Positions 50,712 to 59,727 of a stretch of 64,000 nucleotides of DNA are shown piece after piece (the first letter of the stretch is position 1; every line of letters starts with the position of its first letter). The stretch spans positions 1 to 64,000 of the forward strand of contig CAYNGH010000002.1 of assembly GCA_964396845.1 (NCBI GenBank). The letters are read 5' to 3'. The position numbers were made by a program, and so were the translations under genes. The notes beneath the pieces are model-generated. The model had not been told where the DNA came from. It did no database searches and saw only the letters and a program-made list of their open reading frames with translations. This DNA is from CAYNGH01 sp964396845 (GTDB lineage: Bacteria > Vulcanimicrobiota > JAJTBE01 > CAYNGH01).

Positions 50712-51916
50712 TATTCATCACCTCTCGCTCCGTAGAATTCACTGGACCCGTTGCCCTGTTCTGTTTTGACCATATCCATGGTGTTATGCATCAGGGTTTC
50801 CAGGTCCCCAACATTGATGTCCCTGCCTCCAAGACCGTAAACATAGTTGCGAATCATAGGCTTTTCAGACATCTCGTTGAATTCGCCCCGCAATTCATTG
50901 AACACAGGGCCTCCGTTGGCACCGAAAGATGCACAGCGATCCAGAACACAAAGACCCTTGAGGTGTTTGAGAGCATCCCGCATCTCTTTCCCGGGGAAGG
51001 GCCGGAAGACGCGAAGTTTCATCAGACCCACCTTGTGGCCTTCTTCCCGCATCTTGTCAACCATGACCCGGGCCGTGCCCGCGGTGGAACCGATGGCTAC
51101 GATGCCATACTGGGCATCCTCCATCTTGTAAGTGTCAAAGAATCCATAACCGGTGCCGAACTGAGCGCCGAATTCCTTGCCAATCTCAAGGATTACCCGC
51201 CGGGCATTCAACATGGCCTCGTGCTGTTGGCGTTTGTGCTCCATGTAGTAGTCCTGCAGGTCCAGAGGGCCAAAGGTGTAAGGCTTTTTGTCGGTGATAA
51301 GACCATGAACCGGTTCATATTCACCGATGAATCTCTTCACTATGTCATCGGGATATATCTCTACGGTTTCCATGGCATGGGATATGATGAATCCATCGGA
51401 TCCCACCATCACCGGCAGAAGTACATCCTTGTGCTCTGCTATTCGCACCGCCTGGATGATATTGTCATAGTTCTCCTGAGAGTTTTCCGAGAAGAGCTGA
51501 ATCCAGCCCGAATCCCGGCAACCCATCATGTCCGAGTGATCACAATGGATGTTGATAGGGCCAGATAAAGCCCGGTTGATAACAGGCATCACAATGGGAA
51601 GCCGTGATGATGCTGCGATATATACAATTTCCCACATAAGGGCCAGGCCGTTGGCGGAAGTGGCAGTCATGGCTCTTGCTCCCGCCGCGGAAGCTCCCAG
51701 GGTGGCACTCATTGCCGAGTGCTCGGATTCGACTGTAACAAGTTCTGTCTGAACTTTACCGTTGGCCACAAAGGCCGCAAAGGCATGCATCAGCTCCGTC
51801 TGTGGAGTGATGGGAAACACCGCCGCCACATCGGGATCAATCTGGCGCATTGCCTCGGCCCCGGCTTCATTGCCGGTAAGGGCCACACGGGTTTTCTTAA
51901 TGGTTGCTGTGGACAA
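50711..51916 (-). CDS. porA: Pyruvate:ferredoxin oxidoreductase, alpha subunit
   Basis: The 401-residue alpha subunit contains the pyrimidine-type TPP domain and domain II. Recognisable blocks are ALTGNEAGAEAMRQIDPDVA, AVFPITPQTELMHAFAAFVA, VTVESEHSAMSATLGASAAG, ARAMTATSANGLALMWE and the INIHCDHSDMMGCRDSGWIQ stretch typical of pyruvate-specific enzymes. It is read with porD upstream (22 bp) and porB downstream (1-bp overlap). Confidence 0.95.
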   Translation of the reverse strand: MSTATIKKTRVALTGNEAGAEAMRQIDPDVAAVFPITPQTELMHAFAAFVANGKVQTELVTVESEHSAMSATLGASAAGARAMTATSANGLALMWEIVYIAASSRLPIVMPVINRALSGPINIHCDHSDMMGCRDSGWIQLFSENSQENYDNIIQAVRIAEHKDVLLPVMVGSDGFIISHAMETVEIYPDDIVKRFIGEYEPVHGLITDKKPYTFGPLDLQDYYMEHKRQQHEAMLNARRVILEIGKEFGAQFGTGYGFFDTYKMEDAQYGIVAIGSTAGTARVMVDKMREEGHKVGLMKLRVFRPFPGKEMRDALKHLKGLCVLDRCASFGANGGPVFNELRGEFNEMSEKPMIRNYVYGLGGRDINVGDLETLMHNTMDMVKTEQGNGSSEFYGARGDE

Positions 51917-51938
51917 AGTTAAACCTCCCTTCGGGTTT

Positions 51939-52226
51939 TTATCTGAAATCTGCTTCTGGTTTCATCTCAATGCACTTGACGGGACATTCATTGGCGCAAA
52001 TGCCGCATCCCTTGCAATGATCGTAATCGTAACCTGTCATTTTTTCATCCTTGACAACTACCGCGGAGTCGGGACAGACCATCCAGCAGGTAAGGCAGTT
52101 GATGCATTTATCCAGATCGACTATGGGCCGCTGGGATCGCCAGTCACCGGTCTTGTAGCTATCTGCGTTTCCCGCCTCCAGGATAAGTCCCCCCATGGGG
52201 ATTTCCTTCCAGGTTTTCAGCTTCAT
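51939..52226 (-). CDS. porD: Pyruvate:ferredoxin oxidoreductase, delta (ferredoxin) subunit
   Basis: A 95-residue protein with two 4Fe-4S motifs: CINCLTCWMVCPDSAVVVKD and CKGCGICANECPVKCIEMKP. It passes electrons to free ferredoxin. The start overlaps the porC stop by 4 bp. The N-terminal 50 residues (GNADSYKTGDWRSQRPIVDL) are also typical of PorD. Confidence 0.95.
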   Translation of the reverse strand: MKLKTWKEIPMGGLILEAGNADSYKTGDWRSQRPIVDLDKCINCLTCWMVCPDSAVVVKDEKMTGYDYDHCKGCGICANECPVKCIEMKPEADFR

Positions 52227-52795
52227 TCGCCCTTCACCTCCCGAGATGCTCTCTTGATGGCCTTGATGTTGGCATCAACGCCCTTCTGGCCAAGTTTCTC
52301 AAAGAACTTGTGGTGAATTTTACCCTCCAGAACCAGCTCGTCAATCATTTTAGTAGCTCCCACCAAGGCTCCCATCATGGGAGTGTTGGGAAGGGGTTGG
52401 CCGATTGTTTCCATGGCAATGGTGCTGGCATCCACGGTGAAAATTTTTCCACCTTTCATTCCCAGCATCTCCCGAACCTTGCCGGGTTCTCTGTCGGTAT
52501 TCACCAGCAGAATACCATCGCTGTCAAGGCCCTCGGTTACATCAACCGAGCCCAGCAGGGTGGGATCTATGACCACCACCACGTGGGGGTTGGCAACTCC
52601 GCAGTGAATATCAATTCGTTCATCACTGATGCGGGTGTATGACTTCATGGGGGCCCCCGCTCTTTCGGGGCCGTATTCGGGGAAAGCCTGGATATACTTG
52701 CCTGCGTCCATGGCAGCTTCCGCCAGGAGCATTGCCGCGGTCTTGGCTCCCTGACCACCCCGTCCATGCCACCTGATTTCCATCATCTTTGACAT
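52223..52795 (-). CDS. porC: Pyruvate:ferredoxin oxidoreductase, gamma subunit
   Basis: The 190-residue gamma subunit begins MEIRWHGRGGQGAKTAAMLL, the family signature, and continues AFPEYGPERAGAPMKSYTRI and ATEIGQPLPNTP-like sequence (METIGQPLPNTPMMGALVGA). It is the first gene of the operon. Upstream, AAAGGAGG is followed by a three-codon ATG GAG CCT TAA whose stop overlaps the porC ATG, so coupling of the mini-reading frame to porC is conceivable. Confidence 0.94.
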   Translation of the reverse strand: MSKMMEIRWHGRGGQGAKTAAMLLAEAAMDAGKYIQAFPEYGPERAGAPMKSYTRISDERIDIHCGVANPHVVVVIDPTLLGSVDVTEGLDSDGILLVNTDREPGKVREMLGMKGGKIFTVDASTIAMETIGQPLPNTPMMGALVGATKMIDELVLEGKIHHKFFEKLGQKGVDANIKAIKRASREVKGE

Positions 52796-52945
52796 TAAGG
52801 CTCCATGCCTCCTTTCATGTGTCCGTTGGTTTAATTAAAGGCAGGAATACTGCCTGCAACTTATCGCAAACGCCTCAGCGTCGGGATAAATTACCTTACA
52901 TTTCAATTCGGTCTGTTAAATTCCTCTGTAGTGATTAATATTATT

Positions 52946-52992
52946 AAAAAAAACAAAGACCTTGTGGCGTCTTGAACCGCAAGGCTCTTTGT
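52946..52992 (-). terminator. Strong intrinsic terminator of the glycosyltransferase gene
   Basis: CAAAGACCTTGTGG and CCGCAAGGCTCTTTG form a long stem with a 9-nt loop. On the minus strand it is followed by eight T. It lies 42 bp behind the stop at 53034. Confidence 0.85.
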
Positions 52993-53033
52993 GTTGGGGA
53001 TACACTTTTTTTACAGAGGACTGCCCCCTGGAA

Positions 53034-54371
53034 TCACTCCGTCTGGAGGATCGCTTTTACCTGGTGGGTTGTATCTTCATCGGTAGATCCCGTGTGAATG
53101 GTCTTATCCCAGTATATGTCGTTGATATTGCGGATGCAGTTGACAAAACCCACCGGGACGGCAATTATCCAGAAACTGCCGTATATCAGATACTGAAAGG
53201 CCCGGTTCACAGACATGGCGATGCCCGGATACAGAATCCGATTCATTGCAATGATCATCACCGCAAAGAAACTCCACGAAGAAGCCGCCATGAATATGGG
53301 GGAGATGCCGGTATAAAACTCGATGCCCCTCACCATTGATACAATTATATACAGGTATCCGATCCATACATAAAATGGCACCAGTATCCGGAGCATGGTC
53401 ATGGCCCCGTCAATTTTCACTGTTGCAGGATAAGGGCCGATAATCAGAGGAACCAGATAGTCAAATATGCACTTGAGAAAACCTTCAGCCCAGCGAACCC
53501 TCTGGCGGACAAAAGCCACCGGGGTTTCAACCCCTTCCTGCCAAAGGACAGCTTCCGGGGCATATCTGACACGCCATCCCGCAAATAGAAGCCGGAAGGT
53601 AAGATCCAGGTCCTCGGTGGGGGACATGTAGTTCCAGCCTCCCACATCTTTGAGGGCTTCCCGTTTTACAAACTGGCCATTCCCCCCCAGAGCAGTGAGG
53701 CCTCCAACCATTTCTTTGCCTAACTGGTATAGATGGCAGATGATGGCAAATTCATCCTCCTGGAGCATTGTCAGAATATTCTTCCGTCGGTTATACAGGC
53801 GAACCCGCCCCTGAACCCCTCCGACCCCGGGATCTGCCAGCAGGGGAATCGATTTTTTCAGAAAATCCGGTGAAACATCGGTATCGGCATCAAAGACACC
53901 GATAAGCTCGCCCCGGGCAACTTTCATACCATTGTTGAGGACATCAGACTTGCCTTTGCCCGCCACATCAGGCCCCCGATGAACCACCTGAAGGTTGTCA
54001 AATTCCCCAAGAAGAGCACGGGCTACTCTGAGGGTTTCATCGGAAGAGTTGTCATCCATCACCACAACCTCGAAATGAGGCTTGCCGTTTTTATAATAAT
54101 CCACATTCATAAGGGATCTTATGGTCTGAGCAATGACAGCCTGTTCGTTTCGGTCTTGAATGATGAAACTGACGAAGGGCATGTAGTCGGGATCTCTGGA
54201 ATACCTGCGGTGGGGCAGAACCGATGCAAGAAAAATCAGGGTCATTCCATAAAGGGTGAATATCAGAAAAATCCCCTGGAGCCAGTCAACCCTCATATGA
54301 GTCAGGCCATACCAAAGCCCTGCCACCATCATCACCGTTGTAACAATCAGTCCAATAATCCAGTTTTTCAT
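53034..54371 (-). CDS. Membrane glycosyltransferase, family 2 (processive type)
   Basis: A 445-residue protein with two N-terminal membrane helices (WIIGLIVTTVMMVAGLWYGL and GIFLIFTLYGMTLIFLASVL) and at least three near the C-terminus. The GT2 domain has FVSFIIQDRNEQAVIAQTIR, EVVVMDDNSSDETLRVARAL, ELIGVFDADTDVSPDFL (DxD), TEDLDLTF and the QRVRWAEG motif (QxxRW). These motifs are found in cellulose, hyaluronan and poly-N-acetylglucosamine synthases. The polymer here is unknown. It is monocistronic, with GGAGG upstream and its own terminator. Confidence 0.88.
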   Translation of the reverse strand: MKNWIIGLIVTTVMMVAGLWYGLTHMRVDWLQGIFLIFTLYGMTLIFLASVLPHRRYSRDPDYMPFVSFIIQDRNEQAVIAQTIRSLMNVDYYKNGKPHFEVVVMDDNSSDETLRVARALLGEFDNLQVVHRGPDVAGKGKSDVLNNGMKVARGELIGVFDADTDVSPDFLKKSIPLLADPGVGGVQGRVRLYNRRKNILTMLQEDEFAIICHLYQLGKEMVGGLTALGGNGQFVKREALKDVGGWNYMSPTEDLDLTFRLLFAGWRVRYAPEAVLWQEGVETPVAFVRQRVRWAEGFLKCIFDYLVPLIIGPYPATVKIDGAMTMLRILVPFYVWIGYLYIIVSMVRGIEFYTGISPIFMAASSWSFFAVMIIAMNRILYPGIAMSVNRAFQYLIYGSFWIIAVPVGFVNCIRNINDIYWDKTIHTGSTDEDTTHQVKAILQTE

Positions 54372-54474
54372 AAATCAGGAATACCTCCGGAATGTTAACG
54401 GATTTAACATCAGGCGTGATTTTCCTGCAAAATTGACATTCCTGTCAGATGCCCCGGGGATCAATGTGCCGGAA

Positions 54475-54520
54475 TGTTAACATTTTATCAATTGATCCTT
54501 TAGGCATACTGGTGTAAAAT
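54475..54520 (+). promoter_or_regulatory. Promoter of the 54556-55353 gene with TGTTAACA half-site
   Basis: TGTTAACA (54475-54482), 9 bp, -35 TTGATC (54492-54497), 17 bp, -10 TAAAAT (54515-54520). The arrangement equals that of the two glycine-zipper promoters, but the distal half-site is not conserved. The mRNA start near 54527 leaves a 29-nt leader with AAAGGCGG. Confidence 0.6.
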
Positions 54521-54555
54521 AAGTTGAGCACAGGTATCATGAAAGGCGGTTTTCC

Positions 54556-55353
54556 ATGGATGCAGGCGGGATAAGGGCAAAATTCAACAATCTTCAAAAT
54601 AGAGTTGCCGGCAAAGGCAGAGAGGTTCTGAAGTTTGACGACAAAGAGCAGGATCTTTTCCCCGGCCCTGGAGATGTGTATGTCCGGGATGTCCCCACCC
54701 GAGGAGATGTCACCATGACCGGCGTGGTGCAAAAGAACCTGAAAACAGGAGATTTCAACCGCATTGAGTTGGAGGAAAAAGGCCACGGCGGGAAAGTTCA
54801 ATATAAGTATTCCCTGAAGGAAGAAAAGGGATCCCGGAGCAAAACAGTCCTTATGAAAACCGACACCCGCAAGGAAACAGGCATCCTGACCCGGCGGGAT
54901 AACGGCCAGGACACCATATCCTTTGAAGAGATGATTTTTTTTGAATCCGCAGTTTCGCCACAGCTGGAATCCCGCTCTGAATCCATTAAAGAAAAGGTGC
55001 AAAATGTCGCCCAGTGGGTGAACCTTCTGGACAATACTCCGGCGGATCTGGATCCTGCGCCGGGCTCTGTCATGCTTGACGGGACAAAGGTTTTTGGCCC
55101 CAAAGGCAGTATGGGGGAGTTTTCCGGCAGGGTAACCAGGGATCCCTCTGACGGAAGGCTGTCATCGGTGGAGCTGTCAGTTGCAGTGGAAGGTAAATTT
55201 GCCGGGGAATATCATCTTGTAACCAATGACAACTTTGATTATTATAAAACTGCTTCTCCCGACGAAGCAAAATCCACCCAGATATTCGACAAAAACGGCC
55301 CTAAGCTGGTTCTTCTCACAGAACAGGTAACCCGGCCACTGACAGACGAATAA
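54556..55353 (+). CDS. Hypothetical protein, promoter shared with glycine-zipper genes
   Basis: A 265-residue hydrophilic protein with no signal peptide, membrane helix or known motif that I recognise. The composition suggests beta-rich folding: ERLEF-like strands such as FNRIEL, SSVELSVAVEGKFAGEYHLV and KVQYKYSLKEEKGSRSKTVL. Two stretches are similar in layout, each with a DVYVRD/VMLDGTKVFG-type turn after a Pro-rich piece (DLFPGPGDVYVRDVP and DLDPAPGSVMLDGTKVF), pointing to two repeated domains of about 120 residues. Its promoter geometry links it to the glycine-zipper genes. It converges with the FAD gene. Confidence 0.65.
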   Translation: MDAGGIRAKFNNLQNRVAGKGREVLKFDDKEQDLFPGPGDVYVRDVPTRGDVTMTGVVQKNLKTGDFNRIELEEKGHGGKVQYKYSLKEEKGSRSKTVLMKTDTRKETGILTRRDNGQDTISFEEMIFFESAVSPQLESRSESIKEKVQNVAQWVNLLDNTPADLDPAPGSVMLDGTKVFGPKGSMGEFSGRVTRDPSDGRLSSVELSVAVEGKFAGEYHLVTNDNFDYYKTASPDEAKSTQIFDKNGPKLVLLTEQVTRPLTDE

Positions 55354-55378
55354 AAACTGCCGATGCTTTAGAAATCTA

Positions 55379-56818
55379 TTATACCGGGTCCCCCACCGGC
55401 GCGCCCAGGTGAAAGGGATCCCTGAGGCGGAAGTCCCGGGTGCAGTGTCCCGGTTCGGTGATTCTGGCCACGGTTTCCATGGCATTTTCGATGGAGTGAT
55501 CCATGTTGTTATACCAGAACAGGCCGGTTCTGCCCGCCAGATGCAAATTTTCCACGGGACGAAGAGCCCGGCGCACTTTCTCTAATCTGTCCATGTAGTT
55601 TATGTCATATATGGGATAAGTGTCGGGGATCCGCTCCACATGTATCTCTTTTACAACCCGGTGATTTTTTATGGATCCCGTTTCCACCAGACCCCTGATT
55701 ACCTCGTCTTGGAGTTTTTCCGGATTCTCCCAGTAACCTGACGAATCGGGGCAGGTTACCTCAACACAGAGAGCTCCTTTTCCCGGGGGGACATTACCCT
55801 CATCAAAAGTGGCGGGATTGGTCACCCGGGAGAAAACCTGCCGACTGCCTCCAAAATAGCACCATTGGTAAGATTCCTCCGGGGGGCGATCCAGCTGGAT
55901 ATTGAAGATGGCAATAGGCAGATATTTCAACCCCGGATCTTCAAAACCTATCAACCGCAGGGCTTCAGTGACCGGCGCAGTCCATATGATCTCCTGGGGA
56001 GTTTCAACGGTGCCGTCGCTCATATCAATCCGGGTTATCTTGCCCTGCTGGAGGCTCATGGAAACCGGTGTCACCCCGGTTTTAATCTCTCCCCCTGCCG
56101 AGAGGATCATTTTTTTCAGGCAGTGACAGAAAACATCGCAACCTCCCCGGGGATAAAGAAAATTAAGCTGTCGGGGACGGGGCATCATCATCAGACAGAA
56201 CAGCTGGAAAATTGAACCGGTTTTTATTTTTTCGTCGATGGTAGCCCGCTCAACACCGATTTTTGCCCAGTGATAATGTACTTTTTCCGGATCCAGCCCC
56301 AGAAATTTTTCTGTGTAAACCCGGAAGAAGGTTTCATAAAGGGTCCTTCCATATTTTTTCAGGATAAAACTGCGAAAGGAAGGATCTTCATGACCTCGGT
56401 AACCAGTCTTGGCAATAATATCAAAAAAAGCCGGCAGAGAAACACCAAGGGGCATCTGGAATACGGATCTCAACCGCAGGGGCCACGTGTGATAATGATT
56501 GTAATAATAAACCGCAGACAACCTCTCAATTTCGTTGTAACCGCCGGGAACAGCCTCATGAAGAAAATTCATTACCCGTTGTGTTGAAGAATAAAAACGG
56601 TGAGGGCCGATGTCAAAGACATAATCACCATAACGAAAGGAACGGGCAAGGCCCCCCACCTGTGATTCTCTTTCAATCAGGGTTACCCGGTGACCCCGCC
56701 GGACAAGCTCCAGCCCTGCCGTCAGTCCCGCAATCCCTGCGCCTGTTATGAGAAAATGCCTGTTCAATGAGCCTGTTGCCTCCGTTATCGATACCGCCCT
56801 GTCATAACCTTGATACAT
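55379..56818 (-). CDS. FAD-dependent oxidoreductase (HemY/UDP-galactopyranose mutase-like)
   Basis: About 479 residues. The N-terminal dinucleotide fold reads LITGAGIAGLTAGLELVRRG and HRVTLIERESQVGGLARSF, followed by FDIGPHRFYSSTQRVMNFL, the GPHRF pattern of the COG1232 / UDP-galactopyranose mutase group. The middle reads KKYGRTLYETFFRVYTEKFL, also typical. The C-terminus has LHLAGRTGLFWYNNMDHSIE, the FAD-binding end. Such enzymes often stand beside glycosyltransferases. The substrate is not known. The ATG at 56818 has no ribosome binding site; TTG at 56767, behind GGAGG, may be the real start. The gene is 11 bp behind the transglutaminase gene. Confidence 0.8.
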   Translation of the reverse strand: MYQGYDRAVSITEATGSLNRHFLITGAGIAGLTAGLELVRRGHRVTLIERESQVGGLARSFRYGDYVFDIGPHRFYSSTQRVMNFLHEAVPGGYNEIERLSAVYYYNHYHTWPLRLRSVFQMPLGVSLPAFFDIIAKTGYRGHEDPSFRSFILKKYGRTLYETFFRVYTEKFLGLDPEKVHYHWAKIGVERATIDEKIKTGSIFQLFCLMMMPRPRQLNFLYPRGGCDVFCHCLKKMILSAGGEIKTGVTPVSMSLQQGKITRIDMSDGTVETPQEIIWTAPVTEALRLIGFEDPGLKYLPIAIFNIQLDRPPEESYQWCYFGGSRQVFSRVTNPATFDEGNVPPGKGALCVEVTCPDSSGYWENPEKLQDEVIRGLVETGSIKNHRVVKEIHVERIPDTYPIYDINYMDRLEKVRRALRPVENLHLAGRTGLFWYNNMDHSIENAMETVARITEPGHCTRDFRLRDPFHLGAPVGDPV

Positions 56819-56829
56819 GCCGGGGAAGC

Positions 56830-58620
56830 TTATTCTCTTTCCCCCTCCAGCACTTCCTTCAACTCTGCCCTTTCATCTGGAGGCATATCTGTGGCCAGGG
56901 CTTTTATTATAAGCTCCCGGCCCTGTTGCTCCCGATGAGTCTTTAGATATATCCTCCCCATCAAGCCCAGGAATGATCCATAACCGGAATCCGCATCCAG
57001 AGCGATTTGCGCCTGTTTCTCTGCTTCGGCATACTGCTGGAGATGAAAATAAGCCCTGGCCATCTGATAATTGAAATCCGCCATGGGCCTGACTTTCATT
57101 CCCAGCCGGGACAGCTGGATGGTTGACGGATAGTCCTCCAAGTAGTTGAGAAGGTCAAAAAGGACACTGTATGCAGGCAGGTGGGACGGGGATGTTTCAA
57201 TGGCCCGGTTCAGCATTGCAACAGCTTCTGGCAATTGTTTCAATTGAAGCATCAGATCCCCGTGATAGACATCCAGCAGGGGAGATTCAACTCCTGCCTG
57301 CCGTGCTTTTTGGTAAGCTTCATGAGCTTGAACATTCCTGCCGGCGCCCTGGTGAATCAGGCCCAGAACCACATATGCCGGCCCCCGGGCCCGGGGTTTG
57401 TCCCGAAGAACATTCATCTTGTTAGACAAAGAATCCAGATTGTTGCTCCGGGAGTATATCCCAAACAACTGCAGGTATGCCGGCAGAAAACCCGGCTCCT
57501 CTGCAATGGTTCTGTTAAAAAATTCTCTGGATTGGCTAATTTCTCCCGCCTCAGCCCTGCGAAGGCCTTCCAGGTAGTTTTTGCGGGCCTCAGTATCATC
57601 AGGAAGCAGTGTTTCGGATGCCATGGGGGATATATCCAGATTGAAGGCCGGGTAAATGGCCGTCGCGGGAACTCCCCGCCGGGGATGTCTTGCCTGATAG
57701 CTCAAGTTCAGGCTGAAGAATTCTTCCCGGCCCGGCCCGTGGGATGTATAAACGCCATAGGGTGCCCGGTGCTTTCTCCAAAGGAGGAGATATGGAGAAT
57801 CGATCTCCAGGAACCGGGAAAGCCTTGTGAAAAAATTGAACCGCCCCATGGTGGGATCCGCCGGCAACCAGCCATAAGGGGCAAGGTAAACCTCCACCCA
57901 GGCATGGGTTTCTGGGGTTGTCTGGTGGATTTCCTTGAGATAAATGCCTCCGGCAAACCGGGCGGGAATCCCGGCACTCCGGCACATTGTAATCATCAGA
58001 TCCGAGGCATCGGAGCACTGACAGGTGCCGGTCCGGAGGACATCCTCCACGGATTTTGGGCTGGCGGAAAGCTGAAAATCCAACTGCCGGATGAAGTCAT
58101 ATATTTTTTGCACTTTCATATATCGGTTATCGCCTGGACTGATAATCCGGGACAATACCTCTTTCACAGGGGGGCTTTCCGTAGGGTATCTCCGGGTGTT
58201 CCGCAGAAATGACCGGACATTGCGGGGTATATCGTCGGTAATTTTGTCCTGATCTGTCAGGTGAATGACCCGGTGGTTTTCCACCACCGATGAAACCCTG
58301 CACTGCACTGATTCACCCGGGGGAGTATTTTCAAACCGGAAAATTAGCCTGTCACCTCTGGAGTCTATTTCCTTTCTGTTGGGGACAGGAGAATATGAGA
58401 TTTCCAGGACCTTCTGATGAGATAACCCATCGATGGGAACCGGCATAGATATTTCTATGTCCGCTGTTTTTCCATGATGATTTGTGTATGTAGCCACATA
58501 CTCCAGCTCAAATATCTGGGCCGGGCCTGCGACAACATCACCCCATGCCGGCAAAACAAGAATTGCCAGAACAAGATACGGCAGAACCACCGGAAAATAA
58601 CGGAAAAATTTTAATTTCAT
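56830..58620 (-). CDS. Exported transglutaminase-like protein with TPR domain
   Basis: About 596 residues. The N-terminus is a signal peptide: KLKFFRYFPVVLPYLVLAIL with cleavage near VLPAWGDVVA. The transglutaminase-like core has the Cys in TGTCQCSDASDLMITMCRSA, His in ETHAWVEVYLAPYGWLPADP and Asp in the same block, the complete Cys-His-Asp triad. From residue 370 on, TPR repeats follow (ALGLIHQGAGRNVQAHEAYQ-like, DVYHGDLMLQLKQLPEAVAM, MARAYFHLQQYAEAEKQAQI). A periplasmic protease or cross-linking enzyme is inferred. ATG 58620 follows AAAGAG; a longer frame from 58701 lacks a signal peptide at its start. Confidence 0.82.
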   Translation of the reverse strand: MKLKFFRYFPVVLPYLVLAILVLPAWGDVVAGPAQIFELEYVATYTNHHGKTADIEISMPVPIDGLSHQKVLEISYSPVPNRKEIDSRGDRLIFRFENTPPGESVQCRVSSVVENHRVIHLTDQDKITDDIPRNVRSFLRNTRRYPTESPPVKEVLSRIISPGDNRYMKVQKIYDFIRQLDFQLSASPKSVEDVLRTGTCQCSDASDLMITMCRSAGIPARFAGGIYLKEIHQTTPETHAWVEVYLAPYGWLPADPTMGRFNFFTRLSRFLEIDSPYLLLWRKHRAPYGVYTSHGPGREEFFSLNLSYQARHPRRGVPATAIYPAFNLDISPMASETLLPDDTEARKNYLEGLRRAEAGEISQSREFFNRTIAEEPGFLPAYLQLFGIYSRSNNLDSLSNKMNVLRDKPRARGPAYVVLGLIHQGAGRNVQAHEAYQKARQAGVESPLLDVYHGDLMLQLKQLPEAVAMLNRAIETSPSHLPAYSVLFDLLNYLEDYPSTIQLSRLGMKVRPMADFNYQMARAYFHLQQYAEAEKQAQIALDADSGYGSFLGLMGRIYLKTHREQQGRELIIKALATDMPPDERAELKEVLEGERE

Positions 58621-58800
58621 CTGATGCTCTTTCTTCAGGGCCTGCTTCCCGCAGGAGATTATCACCTGCCAAGTATAACAAAAAACCCGGCACTTATTCA
58701 ACAGGGTATTAAAAAGGAATAATCATTATAAAATGGAATAAAAAAACAAGCGATACATCGGTAATAAAAAAGGGGAATTGATCCCGAAGGAGCCTTCACC

Positions 58801-59628
58801 ATGAAAGTTTTCCGCATTTTGCTGACTGTCCTTACTATTTTAGCCATTGCACCATGGGCTTACCCCCAGGTGAAGAACGTATCCAATAATGAAAAGGACA
58901 CTGTAAAAATTACAAAAATAACGCCCAGAACCCTTTCCCACCTGTTAAAACCAATCAACTATCAGGTAACCGCCGAGGTGGATTACAATCTGGCGACTCA
59001 AACCGAAGGAAAGATTGTATTCCAGGTAATAATGGTAAACAGCAAGGGTGAAGCATCGGAATTGACCAGTTCCCGCAAGATATATCCCATAACCGGTGGA
59101 AGCGGGGTCAAACAGGTAAGCTCGGGCCCGGTTCAGTTCAAGACCGAGGATGATGTGACCATGCTGTTCATGGTTGCCAGCCTTACCGGCCCCAGGGGGA
59201 GGGAGCTGGCCTTTTCATCCTCTAAAAACTTCGTGGCAGGCACCTTCAAGATATTCCCCGACAACCGGAAGGCCACCCGCGACTTTATCCGGCGCATCGA
59301 CATTCAGCCCCGTCCCAACAGCGATATTATTACCGGCAAGTCATCGGATTTTCACATTATTCTCGATTACGGCATCCAATCAGAAGAGATAGGATATGTG
59401 GATGTTCTTTTCCAGAAAATGAGCGATGTTGGCACAGCCCAGGCCCTGAAGATGGTCACCCTGGCGGTCCCCAGAGGACAAGGCAAGATCAGCCTCAAGC
59501 CTGTGCTTTTCTTTGAGGACAACCTCGCAGGGAACAATATCGGAATCACCATATTTCTGTGGACAGAACCCCTCAAAGCTGCCGCGGACGTCATCCGCAT
59601 CAACGAGTATTTCTTGAAAAAACGCTGA
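58801..59628 (+). CDS. Secreted hypothetical protein
   Basis: A 275-residue protein with a clear signal peptide (KVFRILLTVLTILAIAPWAY, probable cleavage after YPQ). The mature part is mostly beta-strand-like, with a repeated layout of two halves: YQVTAEVDYNLATQTEGKIV and FHIILDYGIQSEEIGYVDVL each begin a domain of about 110 residues. This suggests two Ig-like or similar folds. I recognise no family. AAGGAGCC precedes the ATG. A terminator lies 38 bp downstream. Confidence 0.7.
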   Translation: MKVFRILLTVLTILAIAPWAYPQVKNVSNNEKDTVKITKITPRTLSHLLKPINYQVTAEVDYNLATQTEGKIVFQVIMVNSKGEASELTSSRKIYPITGGSGVKQVSSGPVQFKTEDDVTMLFMVASLTGPRGRELAFSSSKNFVAGTFKIFPDNRKATRDFIRRIDIQPRPNSDIITGKSSDFHIILDYGIQSEEIGYVDVLFQKMSDVGTAQALKMVTLAVPRGQGKISLKPVLFFEDNLAGNNIGITIFLWTEPLKAAADVIRINEYFLKKR

Positions 59629-59666
59629 TGCTGTTTCCCGCAGGCAACCAACGCCAGCAATGTTAA

Positions 59667-59706
59667 AAACCCCGGCAGTATCAGTCCTGTCGGGGTTTAA
59701 TTTTTA
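59667..59706. terminator. Bidirectional terminator between convergent genes
   Basis: AAACCCCGGCAG and CTGTCGGGGTTT form a 12-bp stem with one mismatch and an 8-nt loop, followed by TTTAATTTTT on the plus strand and preceded by TTAAAAA. It serves the genes ending at 59628 (+) and 59728 (-). Confidence 0.85.
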
Positions 59707-59727
59707 CAAGGGTATTTTCCGATACTT

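Noticed and set aside
54434..54447. Inverted repeat TGACA-TTCC-TGTCA upstream of the glycosyltransferase
   Set aside because: Only 5-bp arms and no second copy found; likely chance.
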